Origin: Bacillus oleivorans
GTDB lineage: Bacteria > Bacillota > Bacilli > Bacillales > JC228
Assembly: GCF_900207585.1 (NCBI RefSeq)
Contig: NZ_OAOP01000002.1
Span: 1 to 64,000 of the forward strand
Length of the DNA stretch: 64,000 bases
Direction: 5' to 3'
A program made the position numbers and the translations under genes. This document shows positions 33,015 to 40,451 of this stretch, one piece after another (position 1 is the first letter of the stretch; every line of letters begins with the position of its first letter). The notes below the pieces were generated by a model. It worked only from the letters and a program-made list of their open reading frames with translations, had not been told where the DNA came from and made no database searches.

Positions 33015-33536
33015 GTGCTGACGAGTTTTTTGCCGGCTGAGCACGTAAAGAATATATTTGAAATTACACCTGAAAAGCTAAAGGAAAAAGGAATAAAGGC
33101 GATCATTACTGATTTGGATAACACCCTGGTTGAGTGGGATCGTCCGAGTGCGACTCCCCGCCTGATTGAATGGTTTGAAGAGATGAAAAAAAATCATATT
33201 TTAGTGGCGATTGTTTCAAATAATCAAAAGGAACGGGTTCGTTTATTTGCGGAACCCTTAAACATACCATTTATATATCAGGCAAGAAAACCAATGACAC
33301 GCGCCTTTTACCGGGCCATAACTGTTTTAAATGTAAAAAAAGAAGAAACGGTGGTCATTGGTGACCAGCTTTTGACGGATGTTTTTGGCGGGAACAGGGC
33401 AGGGTTTCATACGATCTTAGTCGTGCCTGTTGCACAATCTGATGGTTTTTTTACGAGGTTTAACCGAATGGTAGAAAGAAGACTATTAAAATTTTTTAAG
33501 AAGAAAGGCTATATCCAATGGGAGGACAGGTCGTGA
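33015..33536 (+). CDS. yqeG: YqeG, HAD-superfamily (IIIA) phosphatase
   Basis: 173 residues from the GTG after GAGGTGA; longer upstream starts would cross the promoter. HAD motif I is TDLDNTLVEW, motif II lies in IVSNN, and motif IV is IGDQLLTDVFGGN. It matches B. subtilis YqeG in length and sequence pattern. It is a cytoplasmic phosphatase of uncertain substrate, first gene of the conserved yqeGH-aroE-yhbY-nadD-yqeK-rsfS-yqeM operon. It overlaps yqeH by 4 bases. Confidence 0.9.
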   Translation: MLTSFLPAEHVKNIFEITPEKLKEKGIKAIITDLDNTLVEWDRPSATPRLIEWFEEMKKNHILVAIVSNNQKERVRLFAEPLNIPFIYQARKPMTRAFYRAITVLNVKKEETVVIGDQLLTDVFGGNRAGFHTILVVPVAQSDGFFTRFNRMVERRLLKFFKKKGYIQWEDRS

Positions 33537-34648
33537 CAAATTCACAGAACTTAGTTTTCAATTGTATCGGGTGTGGGGTATTGATTCAAACTGAAGACCC
33601 AGAAAAAATAGGATATGCTCCCCCTTCTGCACTTGAAAAGGAGGAAATCGTTTGTAAACGGTGTTTTCGTTTAAAACATTATAATGAAGTTCAGGACGTA
33701 GAGCTGACTGATGATGATTTTCTCAAAATGATTCATCGGATAAGTCAAGATGATGCCCTTGTCGTAAAAATTGTGGATATCTTTGATTTTAACGGCAGCT
33801 GGCTAAATGGGATTCAGAGGTTTGCAGGGAAAAACCCTGTTTTACTGATTGGAAATAAAGTGGATTTGCTTCCTAAATCGGTGAAACAAAGCAAGTTAAT
33901 TCAGTGGATGAATAAGCAAGCGAAAGAGCTGGGGCTAAAACCGCTGGATATTGCCCTTGTCAGTGCCCATAAGGGGATCGGAATGGAAGAAGCTATCTCG
34001 CTAATTGAACACCATAGAAATGGACGCAATGTTTATGTTGTCGGTACTACAAATGTGGGGAAATCTACCTTTATTAATAAAATAATTGAACAAGTTGCGG
34101 GAGCAAAGGATGTTATTACGACATCTCATTTTCCGGGGACTACGCTTGATTTTATCAGAATTCCTTTAGATGATGAGCAAAGCATGATTGATACTCCGGG
34201 AATCATTAATCGTCATCAAATGGCTCATGTTGTCAGTAAAAAAGATTTGAAGGTGATCACCCCTAAAAAAGAAATTAAGCCAAAAGTCTATCAGCTGAAC
34301 GAGGGACAAACCCTTTTCTATGGAGGATTGGGAAGGCTTGATTTTATTATCGGAGAACGGCATTCCTTTATTCACTATTTTTCAAATGAATTGCCGATTC
34401 ACCGCACGAAAATCGAAAAAGCAGACGAATTGTATCAAAACCATTTAGGAGAGCTTCTGTCCCCTCCTGATCAGGAGAGTAAGGAAAACTTTCCGCCGTT
34501 GGTAAGACATGAATTTTCGATAAAAGAGGATAAAACCGATATAGTCTTTTCAGGGTTAGGCTGGGTAACTATTCAAGAAAAAGGAGTCAAGGTGGCCGCA
34601 TATGCTCCAAAAGGAATCTCAGTATTACTAAGACGATCTTTAATATAA
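33533..34648 (+). CDS. yqeH: YqeH, circularly permuted GTPase for 30S assembly
   Basis: 371 residues from the GTG 8 bases after GGGAGG. An N-terminal zinc finger CIGCG...CKRC leads to a permuted G domain: G4 NKVD (about 105) comes before G1 GTTNVGKST (about 170) and G3 DTPG. YqeH is needed for small-subunit ribosome biogenesis, binding near the 16S rRNA. An earlier in-frame ATG at 33518 exists but lies before the ribosome site. It is coupled to yqeG. Confidence 0.93.
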   Translation: MTNSQNLVFNCIGCGVLIQTEDPEKIGYAPPSALEKEEIVCKRCFRLKHYNEVQDVELTDDDFLKMIHRISQDDALVVKIVDIFDFNGSWLNGIQRFAGKNPVLLIGNKVDLLPKSVKQSKLIQWMNKQAKELGLKPLDIALVSAHKGIGMEEAISLIEHHRNGRNVYVVGTTNVGKSTFINKIIEQVAGAKDVITTSHFPGTTLDFIRIPLDDEQSMIDTPGIINRHQMAHVVSKKDLKVITPKKEIKPKVYQLNEGQTLFYGGLGRLDFIIGERHSFIHYFSNELPIHRTKIEKADELYQNHLGELLSPPDQESKENFPPLVRHEFSIKEDKTDIVFSGLGWVTIQEKGVKVAAYAPKGISVLLRRSLI

Positions 34649-34688
34649 GAAGTATCTATATGAGTTTGTTGTAATGGGGGGAGAAAGT

Positions 34689-35531
34689 ATGGAGAAGGTA
34701 TTTGGAGTGATTGGTGATCCTATTCGACATTCTTTATCACCACTCATACATAATCATAGCTTTGCCAAAGAAAAAATGGAGGCAGTCTACCATGCCTTTT
34801 TAGTAAATAGTGAAGATTTAGAATCTGCTGTTCGCGGGATGAAAGCAATTGGGATCGAAGGTTTTAATGTAACGATTCCCCATAAGGAAGCGATCATTTC
34901 TCACTTAGACGAAATAGATCCGCTTGCTAAAGAAATAGGTGCAGTCAACACGGTCATCCTGCGAAACGGATCCTATATCGGATACAATACTGATGGGATC
35001 GGTTTTGTTAAAGGATTAAAACAATCTATCAATGAAGAAACAGCTGAACAAAAGCAAGTATTAATTATAGGTGCAGGAGGAGCGGCTAAAGGAATTTACT
35101 ATAGCCTGTTAGCAGATGGATTCACCAAGGTTGATTTGGCTAATCGTTCCGTGGAGAGGGCCAGGCAGTTAGTTTCCGGAAGCACCCATCCCTTAAGCAG
35201 CTTTTCGAATACTTATAGTCTTTTGGAAGCAGAGGAAAACTTAGATCAATACGATATATTGATTCAAACGACTTCGGTAGGAATGTCTCCCCGAATAGAG
35301 GAATCTCCTTTAACGTTACAAAAGCTTAAAGAAAAAACACATGTGTTTGATATTATTTATAATCCCTTTGAAACCAAATTTCTAACTTTGGCAAAAGAAA
35401 AGGGCTGTCATATTCATAACGGCATTGACATGTTCGTTTATCAGGGCGCTTACGCTTTTCAATTATGGACGGGAAAATGGCCTGATACGGACGAAATGAA
35501 AGAGTTAGTTATTAATCGATTAGGAGGCTAA
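34689..35531 (+). CDS. aroE: shikimate dehydrogenase
   Basis: 280 residues, usual length. It reduces 3-dehydroshikimate to shikimate with NADPH. Substrate-binding SLSPLIHNHSF and NVTIPHKEAI (catalytic Lys) are near residues 18 and 64; the Rossmann loop GAGGAAKGI is near 128. ATG 34689 follows GGGGGGAG; an ATG at 34674 would place the ribosome site inside the gene. It is the third gene of the yqeG operon. Confidence 0.94.
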   Translation: MEKVFGVIGDPIRHSLSPLIHNHSFAKEKMEAVYHAFLVNSEDLESAVRGMKAIGIEGFNVTIPHKEAIISHLDEIDPLAKEIGAVNTVILRNGSYIGYNTDGIGFVKGLKQSINEETAEQKQVLIIGAGGAAKGIYYSLLADGFTKVDLANRSVERARQLVSGSTHPLSSFSNTYSLLEAEENLDQYDILIQTTSVGMSPRIEESPLTLQKLKEKTHVFDIIYNPFETKFLTLAKEKGCHIHNGIDMFVYQGAYAFQLWTGKWPDTDEMKELVINRLGG

Positions 35532-35534
35532 TAC

Positions 35535-35825
35535 ATGCTAACGGGAAAACAAAAAAGATTTCTGCGTTCACAGGCACATCATTTAAATCCCATCTTTCAA
35601 GTGGGTAAAGGCGGGGTTAGTAAGAATTTAATTAAACAAGTTGCCGATGCACTTGAAGCCCGTGAATTAATTAAAGTAAGTGTATTGCAAAACTGTGAAT
35701 TTGAACGCGATACGGTGGCAGAAGAGCTTTCTGCAGGTGCCAATGCAGAGTTGGTACAAATCATTGGAAATGTGATTGTTTTGTATAAAGAATCAAAAGA
35801 GAAAAAGCAAATTCAATTGCCGTAA
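35535..35825 (+). CDS. yhbY: YhbY-family (CRM domain) RNA-binding protein
   Basis: 96 residues, a single CRM domain with the GxxG loop in QVGKGGVSKNL. It associates with pre-50S ribosomal particles. LTGKQKRFLRSQAHHL at the N-terminus is typical. B. subtilis calls it YqeI. It sits three bases after aroE and is co-transcribed. Confidence 0.92.
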   Translation: MLTGKQKRFLRSQAHHLNPIFQVGKGGVSKNLIKQVADALEARELIKVSVLQNCEFERDTVAEELSAGANAELVQIIGNVIVLYKESKEKKQIQLP

Positions 35826-35849
35826 ATATTATTTAGAGGATGAAGTCAA

Positions 35850-36422
35850 TTGGAAAAAAAGATTGGCATATTAGGCGGAACCTTTGATCCTCCCCATATT
35901 GGGCATCTCATTATCGCTAATGAGTGTTTAAGCCAGGCTTCTTTAGATGAGATTTGGTTTATGCCTAATAATGTTCCGCCTCATAAACATAAAACAGATC
36001 ATGTAACCAATGAAGAGAGAGAACAAATGGTTCGGTTAGCAATCCAGGACCATCCTCAGTTTAAGCTGGAAACGATCGAATTGCATCGGGAGGGAAAATC
36101 CTATACGGTCGACACTATGCGGCAGCTGGTTAATCAAAACCCGGGGCTGGCATTTTACTTTATTATTGGCGGGGATATGATTGAATATTTGCCAAATTGG
36201 TATAAGGTTGATGAGCTGGTTCAAATGGTTCAATTTTTAGGGGTAAAACGCCCCTATTATCAACACCAATCAAAATATCCTGTGCAAATGCTCGATGTAC
36301 CTGAAATTTATTTATCATCCACCCAAATTAGAGACCGGATTCAAAAGGGGCAATCCATTCGTTATTTAGTTCCTGATTGTGTAAAGGAATACATTGAGGA
36401 GAACGGTATTTATGGAACGTGA
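35850..36422 (+). CDS. nadD: nicotinate-nucleotide adenylyltransferase
   Basis: 190 residues. The nucleotidyltransferase motif GGTFDPPHIGH is near residue 10 and the late ISSTQIRDRI-type motif is seen as LSSTQIRDRIQKG. It makes deamido-NAD from NaMN and ATP. TTG start with AGAGGATG upstream. Its stop overlaps the yqeK start by about 11 bases. Confidence 0.94.
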   Translation: MEKKIGILGGTFDPPHIGHLIIANECLSQASLDEIWFMPNNVPPHKHKTDHVTNEEREQMVRLAIQDHPQFKLETIELHREGKSYTVDTMRQLVNQNPGLAFYFIIGGDMIEYLPNWYKVDELVQMVQFLGVKRPYYQHQSKYPVQMLDVPEIYLSSTQIRDRIQKGQSIRYLVPDCVKEYIEENGIYGT

Positions 36423-36969
36423 GAAAGCATTAAATGTTGTGAAAAAGCAATTAAAAGAAGAACGATATATCCATACTTTAGGGGTAGTAGAGACTGCAAT
36501 CAAGCTGGCTGAGCGGTATCAGGTTAACCCTCTTGAGGCTGAATTGGCCGCGATATTTCATGATTATGCCAAATATCGGCCAAGGGAAGAAATGCGGTCG
36601 ATTATGATTCAGGAAAAAATGCCAGACACTTTACTTCAATTTCATCATGAGTTATGGCATGCGCCAGTCGGGGCATACTTAGTAAAAACAGAAGTGGGAA
36701 TAGAGAATGAACGAATCCTTGATGCAATTCGTTCTCATACAACTGGCAGACCTGGAATGGCCGAATTAGAAAAAATCATTTTTTTAGCTGATTATATTGA
36801 GCCCGGTCGCTCATTCCCAGGTGTTGAAGAAGCAAGGAAGCTAGCTGAAGAAAACCTCGATCAGGCTGTTTTATTTGCATTAAAAAATACGATTCAGTTT
36901 TTACTGAATAAACGTCAGCCGATCTACCCAGATACTTTTCATACCTACAATTATTTTTTACTTAAATAG
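36412..36969 (+). CDS. yqeK: YqeK, HD-domain Ap4A hydrolase
   Basis: 185 residues from the ATG after GAGGAG. HD motif residues are H in YIHTLGV, the pair HDYAK, and later HELWHAP and DYIEPGR. The family cleaves diadenosine tetraphosphate to ADP symmetrically. Length and neighbours match B. subtilis YqeK. It overlaps nadD. Confidence 0.92.
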   Translation: MEREKALNVVKKQLKEERYIHTLGVVETAIKLAERYQVNPLEAELAAIFHDYAKYRPREEMRSIMIQEKMPDTLLQFHHELWHAPVGAYLVKTEVGIENERILDAIRSHTTGRPGMAELEKIIFLADYIEPGRSFPGVEEARKLAEENLDQAVLFALKNTIQFLLNKRQPIYPDTFHTYNYFLLK

Positions 36970-36982
36970 GAGGTCTTTGAGA

Positions 36983-37339
36983 ATGAAAGAAATAGACCTG
37001 TTAAAAACAGTAGTAAAAGCTGCAGATGATAAGAAAGCCAATGATTTAATGATATTAAACATGCAGGGGCTATCTCCGGTAGCTGATTATTTTGTTATTG
37101 GCCACGGAAATTCCGACAGACAAGTACAAGCCATTGTCAAAGAAATCAAGGATCAGGTATATGAAAATGGTCTTTCTATAAAAAGGCTTGAAGGATATGA
37201 TGAGGCAAAATGGATTTTGATCGACCTTGGTGAGATAGTGGTTCATATTTTTCAAAAAGATGAGCGCTCCTACTACAATTTAGAAAGATTATGGGGAGAT
37301 GCGCCTACCATTTCAGTCGAAAGTGTGTTGTCATCATGA
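36983..37339 (+). CDS. rsfS: ribosomal silencing factor RsfS
   Basis: 118 residues. The conserved core VADYFVIGHGNSDRQVQAIV and the C-terminal GDIVVHIF-like LGEIVVHIFQKD are present. It binds uL14 on the large subunit and blocks 50S-30S joining in starvation. The ATG lies after AGGAGG; a TTG six bases earlier is less likely. Four bases overlap with yqeM. Confidence 0.93.
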   Translation: MKEIDLLKTVVKAADDKKANDLMILNMQGLSPVADYFVIGHGNSDRQVQAIVKEIKDQVYENGLSIKRLEGYDEAKWILIDLGEIVVHIFQKDERSYYNLERLWGDAPTISVESVLSS

Positions 37340-38085
37340 GTTATGCCAATATGGCTTTGGTGTATGATAATTTAATGAAAGATGCTCCTTATGACAAATG
37401 GGTAGAATATGTTAAACAGCAGGCACTGTTTTTCAATAAATCCAATGAACAGATCAGTCTAGTTGATGTAGGATGTGGAACAGGGGAACTCGCCGTCCGA
37501 TTAAAAAAGGACGGCTTTCATGTTTCAGGTACCGACTTATCCGAAACCATGCTAACAATCGCTAGACGAAAGGCAGAGAACCTTAGTCTGACGTTCCCGT
37601 TGTTTCAGCAAGATATGACTGAGCTGCAGGTGGACGAGAAAGTAGACATGATAACAATTTTTTGTGATTCGATTAACTATCTGCCGACAAAAGAAGCAGT
37701 TATTCAAACCTTTCATTCATGCTACGCTGCCTTGAAAAATGGAGGGCTACTTCTTCTTGATGCCCATTCCCCCTATAAAATAGATTTATTTTTAGAAAAC
37801 GAGCCATTCTATGAAATTGATGAAGAGGTAACCTATATATGGAGCTGTTCTGAAGGTGAAAACACCCTGGAGGTAACCCACGATTTAACCTTTTTTTTAT
37901 TAAATCCTGATACAAATGAATATCAGCGTTTCGATGAATGGCATCGTCAAAAAACGTATCAGGTGAATGAGTGGAAGGGGTTTTTACAATCAGCAGGCTT
38001 TAAGATTTTATCCGTTACAGCAGATTTTACAGACGAACCTCCTCACGAAGCATCTGAGAGAATCTTTTTCTGTGTACAAAAATAA
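37336..38085 (+). CDS. yqeM: YqeM, class I SAM-dependent methyltransferase
   Basis: 249 residues starting with MSYANMALVYDNLM. SAM-binding motif I is VDVGCGTGEL near residue 41. The target of the methylation is not known. It is the last gene of the operon, with an ATGA overlap with rsfS. A hairpin without strong T tract follows the stop. Confidence 0.9.
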   Translation: MSYANMALVYDNLMKDAPYDKWVEYVKQQALFFNKSNEQISLVDVGCGTGELAVRLKKDGFHVSGTDLSETMLTIARRKAENLSLTFPLFQQDMTELQVDEKVDMITIFCDSINYLPTKEAVIQTFHSCYAALKNGGLLLLDAHSPYKIDLFLENEPFYEIDEEVTYIWSCSEGENTLEVTHDLTFFLLNPDTNEYQRFDEWHRQKTYQVNEWKGFLQSAGFKILSVTADFTDEPPHEASERIFFCVQK

Positions 38086-38086
38086 A

Positions 38087-38114
38087 AAGGCAGACTTTTT
38101 CAGGAGTCTGCCTT
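38087..38114 (+). terminator. hairpin after yqeM
   Basis: AAGGCAGACT / AGTCTGCCTT, perfect 10-bp stem with an 8-base loop. The T tract is poor, so termination may be partial. Confidence 0.55.
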
Positions 38115-38116
38115 GT

Positions 38117-38325
38117 GCGTTTGAAAACGAGGATTATACGTTCAAAACAGATTTTGTGCCCGAAAGTTTCGTTCTGCGCTCGAAAACGAAAATCAGTGCT
38201 CAAAAAACGACGATTCCCGCTCCAAACCAGAAATCCGCGCTCCAAAAATCCAGATTCCCGCTCCAAACCCAGAACTCGTGCTCATAAAACCTGATGCACT
38301 CTCAAACCCAGACTGCCCTTCATTA
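38117..38325. repeat. degenerate tandem repeat of about 18-23 bp
   Basis: Roughly ten units of the form GCGCTCCAAAAACCAGAATCC are arrayed head to tail. Clear units start near 38175 (GCGCTCGAAAACGAAAATC), 38197, 38218, 38238 (GCGCTCCAAAAATCCAGATT), 38260 and 38280; earlier units at 38117-38174 are more decayed. It fills the gap between yqeM and comER and does not code. Confidence 0.65.
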
Positions 38326-38398
38326 ATTTTCAATTCTCCTGCCGAGACAAATAAAAAATTAAATTTTTTTAAAGGATTTCAACCGGGTTTGTCGAAAA

Positions 38399-39220
38399 TT
38401 ATACATTGAATTGTTCCTTTACTTTCTCTAAATCCTCTCGAAACTTTGCATGAGTGGCTTGAAATAATTTTTCAAATACTCCGTTCAGCTCTTTCTCTAA
38501 CACTTTAATCCCTTCGCCGGTTATTCCGCCTTTTACCGTAACCTTTTCTTCTAATGTCGGCAATGTATAATGCCCTTGCCTCAGCAGCTCGCCCAATCCA
38601 ATTAACATCTCACTTACAAGTACCGTTGCTGTTTCCGTATCTATTTCTGTTTCCCGCACTGCCCCATCAATAAACCTTCTCGTTATATAACTGTAAAAAG
38701 CAGGGCCGCAGCTAACTATGTCGGATGTTACTCTTGTTATATTTTGTGAGATTTCGTGAGGTTTTGAAAATCCCTTAAACAATTGGAGTAATTGTGTTTT
38801 CCAACGGTCCGTACATTTCTTGCCAAAGGTGAATAAAGAGACCCCTGTTAATGCCCGATTCGTAATACTTGGAATAATTCTGGCTGTAGAACAATCTACA
38901 TGAAGCTCGAGCTGTTCAACAGCAACAGGACTTGTAATCGAAACAAGGCAATGCTCTCGTTGTAAATGAGGTTTAATTTGTTGAAGTAAAGGAAAAATGT
39001 CGTGTGGCTTTACACATATAAATAAACAGTCACTAGTTTGTACTAATTTTTCTACATCATCAAAAATCTGAAGTTCAGGATATTCCTGCCGTAATTGCTC
39101 GGCCTTAGCCCGTGTCCGATTATGAATCGATAAGCAAGAAGGAGAAATCGCGTGTGCATCCATCATCGCCTCAACAAGGATACTCCCCATGTTGCCAGTA
39201 CCAATCACGCCGATTCGCAT
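38399..39220 (-). CDS. comER: ComER, pyrroline-5-carboxylate reductase-like protein
   Basis: 273 residues from the ATG of MRIGVIGTGNMGS, which has AGGAGGG upstream. The Rossmann dinucleotide motif GVIGTGNMG is at the N-terminus, and the C-terminal part is ProC-like. In B. subtilis comER lies divergent to comEA and is dispensable for competence; it has been linked to sporulation and biofilm. The order is conserved here. Catalysis of proline formation is not shown. Confidence 0.9.
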   Translation of the reverse strand: MRIGVIGTGNMGSILVEAMMDAHAISPSCLSIHNRTRAKAEQLRQEYPELQIFDDVEKLVQTSDCLFICVKPHDIFPLLQQIKPHLQREHCLVSITSPVAVEQLELHVDCSTARIIPSITNRALTGVSLFTFGKKCTDRWKTQLLQLFKGFSKPHEISQNITRVTSDIVSCGPAFYSYITRRFIDGAVRETEIDTETATVLVSEMLIGLGELLRQGHYTLPTLEEKVTVKGGITGEGIKVLEKELNGVFEKLFQATHAKFREDLEKVKEQFNV

Positions 39221-39304
39221 ACGTACTCCCTCCTTCATTATTCTCTTTCAACTTTATGTTCAAAATTAGGCAATTATACCATTCTATCTGGAGGTGTCAG
39301 TCGT

Positions 39305-39958
39305 TTGAAAATGATACAGGAAAATTGGAAAAAACTCGCCTTTTTGTTTTTAATTTTGTTACTCCTGTTTCTTTTAGGCAATTGGGGGCAACAAAAAGCA
39401 GAAGAAAGCTGGAACATAAATGAAGCTGGGGCCGTGAATTCTCCATTGTCAGATCCTGCAGAAAACGATAAGGTAGTAGGAGAGACAGGGACAGAAGTGT
39501 TAACGTCAAAATCAGATATGAAGGCAGTAGAATCTGTTGTTGTTGACATAAAAGGAGCAGTCCGCAACCCAGGTGTATATTCGGTCCCAAGCGATTCTAG
39601 GTTACATGAAGTGATTGAAAAAGCGGGAGGATTTACGGCTGAGGCGGATCCAATCCAGGTAAACCTCGCTTTAAAAGTTTGGGACCAAATGCTTCTATAT
39701 GTACCCGTAAAAGGGGAAACAACCGAAGTCGTTTCCCCTCCTTCCAATACACAGTTGCCTGCTCCGGAAAAAATCAATGTAAATACAGCATCCCAGTCGG
39801 AATTGATGGAGTTGACCGGAATCGGAGAAAAAAAGGCAGAAGCCATCATTGAATATCGGGAACAAAATGGAGGATTTCAAACGGTCGAGGATCTTTTAAT
39901 GGTACCGGGAATCGGAGAAGGAATTTTGTCGAAAATTCGCGAAGATATAAGCTTATAA
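39305..39958 (+). CDS. comEA: ComEA, DNA receptor for competence
   Basis: About 217 residues from a TTG 10 bases after GGAGG. One transmembrane helix (LAFLFLILLLLFLLG) anchors it, followed by an acidic linker, an SLBB-like domain (VVDIKGAVRNPGVYSVPSDS) and two helix-hairpin-helix motifs (ELMELTGIGEKKAEAI and DLLMVPGIGEGILSKI) that bind double-stranded DNA. It captures DNA at the membrane for ComEC. A start at ATG 39311 two codons later is possible. Divergent from comER. Confidence 0.93.
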   Translation: MKMIQENWKKLAFLFLILLLLFLLGNWGQQKAEESWNINEAGAVNSPLSDPAENDKVVGETGTEVLTSKSDMKAVESVVVDIKGAVRNPGVYSVPSDSRLHEVIEKAGGFTAEADPIQVNLALKVWDQMLLYVPVKGETTEVVSPPSNTQLPAPEKINVNTASQSELMELTGIGEKKAEAIIEYREQNGGFQTVEDLLMVPGIGEGILSKIREDISL

Positions 39959-39983
39959 CGTATAAAAAGGAGTGTTCACATCA

Positions 39984-40442
39984 ATGCAAAGAATCACTTG
40001 GAATCAATACTTTATGGCACAAAGTCATTTGTTAGCATTACGCAGCACTTGCACAAGACTAACGGTTGGAGCAACGATTGTTCGGGATAAGAGAATGATT
40101 GCTGGCGGTTATAATGGATCTATCGCAGGCGGGGAGCATTGTTCTGAAAAAGGATGTTACGTAATTGATGGTCATTGCGTCCGGACGATTCATGCCGAAA
40201 TGAATGCGATCCTTCAATGTGCTAAATTTGGAGTTCAAACAGAAGGTGCTGAAATATACGTCACTCATTTTCCATGTTTAAACTGTACGAAAGCGATTAT
40301 CCAGGCGGGGATTAAGTGTATTTACTATGCAAAAGACTATAAGAATCACCCATATGCGCTTGAGCTCTTAGAGCAGGCGGGAGTTAAAACTGTAAAAGTT
40401 GAATTGGAGAAAACAGATGTATTGTCTGCGTTTTCTTCGTAA
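39984..40442 (+). CDS. comEB: ComEB, dCMP deaminase family protein
   Basis: 152 residues from the ATG after AAGGAG. The zinc deaminase motifs HAEMNAI and PCLNCTKAII are intact. It should deaminate dCMP to dUMP. B. subtilis ComEB is longer, 189 residues as I recall, so the C-terminus is shortened here (ends VLSAFSS). It sits between comEA and comEC, and its role in competence is unclear in B. subtilis. Confidence 0.9.
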   Translation: MQRITWNQYFMAQSHLLALRSTCTRLTVGATIVRDKRMIAGGYNGSIAGGEHCSEKGCYVIDGHCVRTIHAEMNAILQCAKFGVQTEGAEIYVTHFPCLNCTKAIIQAGIKCIYYAKDYKNHPYALELLEQAGVKTVKVELEKTDVLSAFSS

Positions 40443-40451
40443 TTCCATCTG

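Noticed and set aside
38117-38325. CRISPR array
   Set aside because: The units follow one another without unique spacers and vary in length and sequence; there are no cas genes.
39152-39304. Extended ComEA N-terminus
   Set aside because: It overlaps comER on the other strand and lacks a ribosome site; the TTG at 39305 is well placed.
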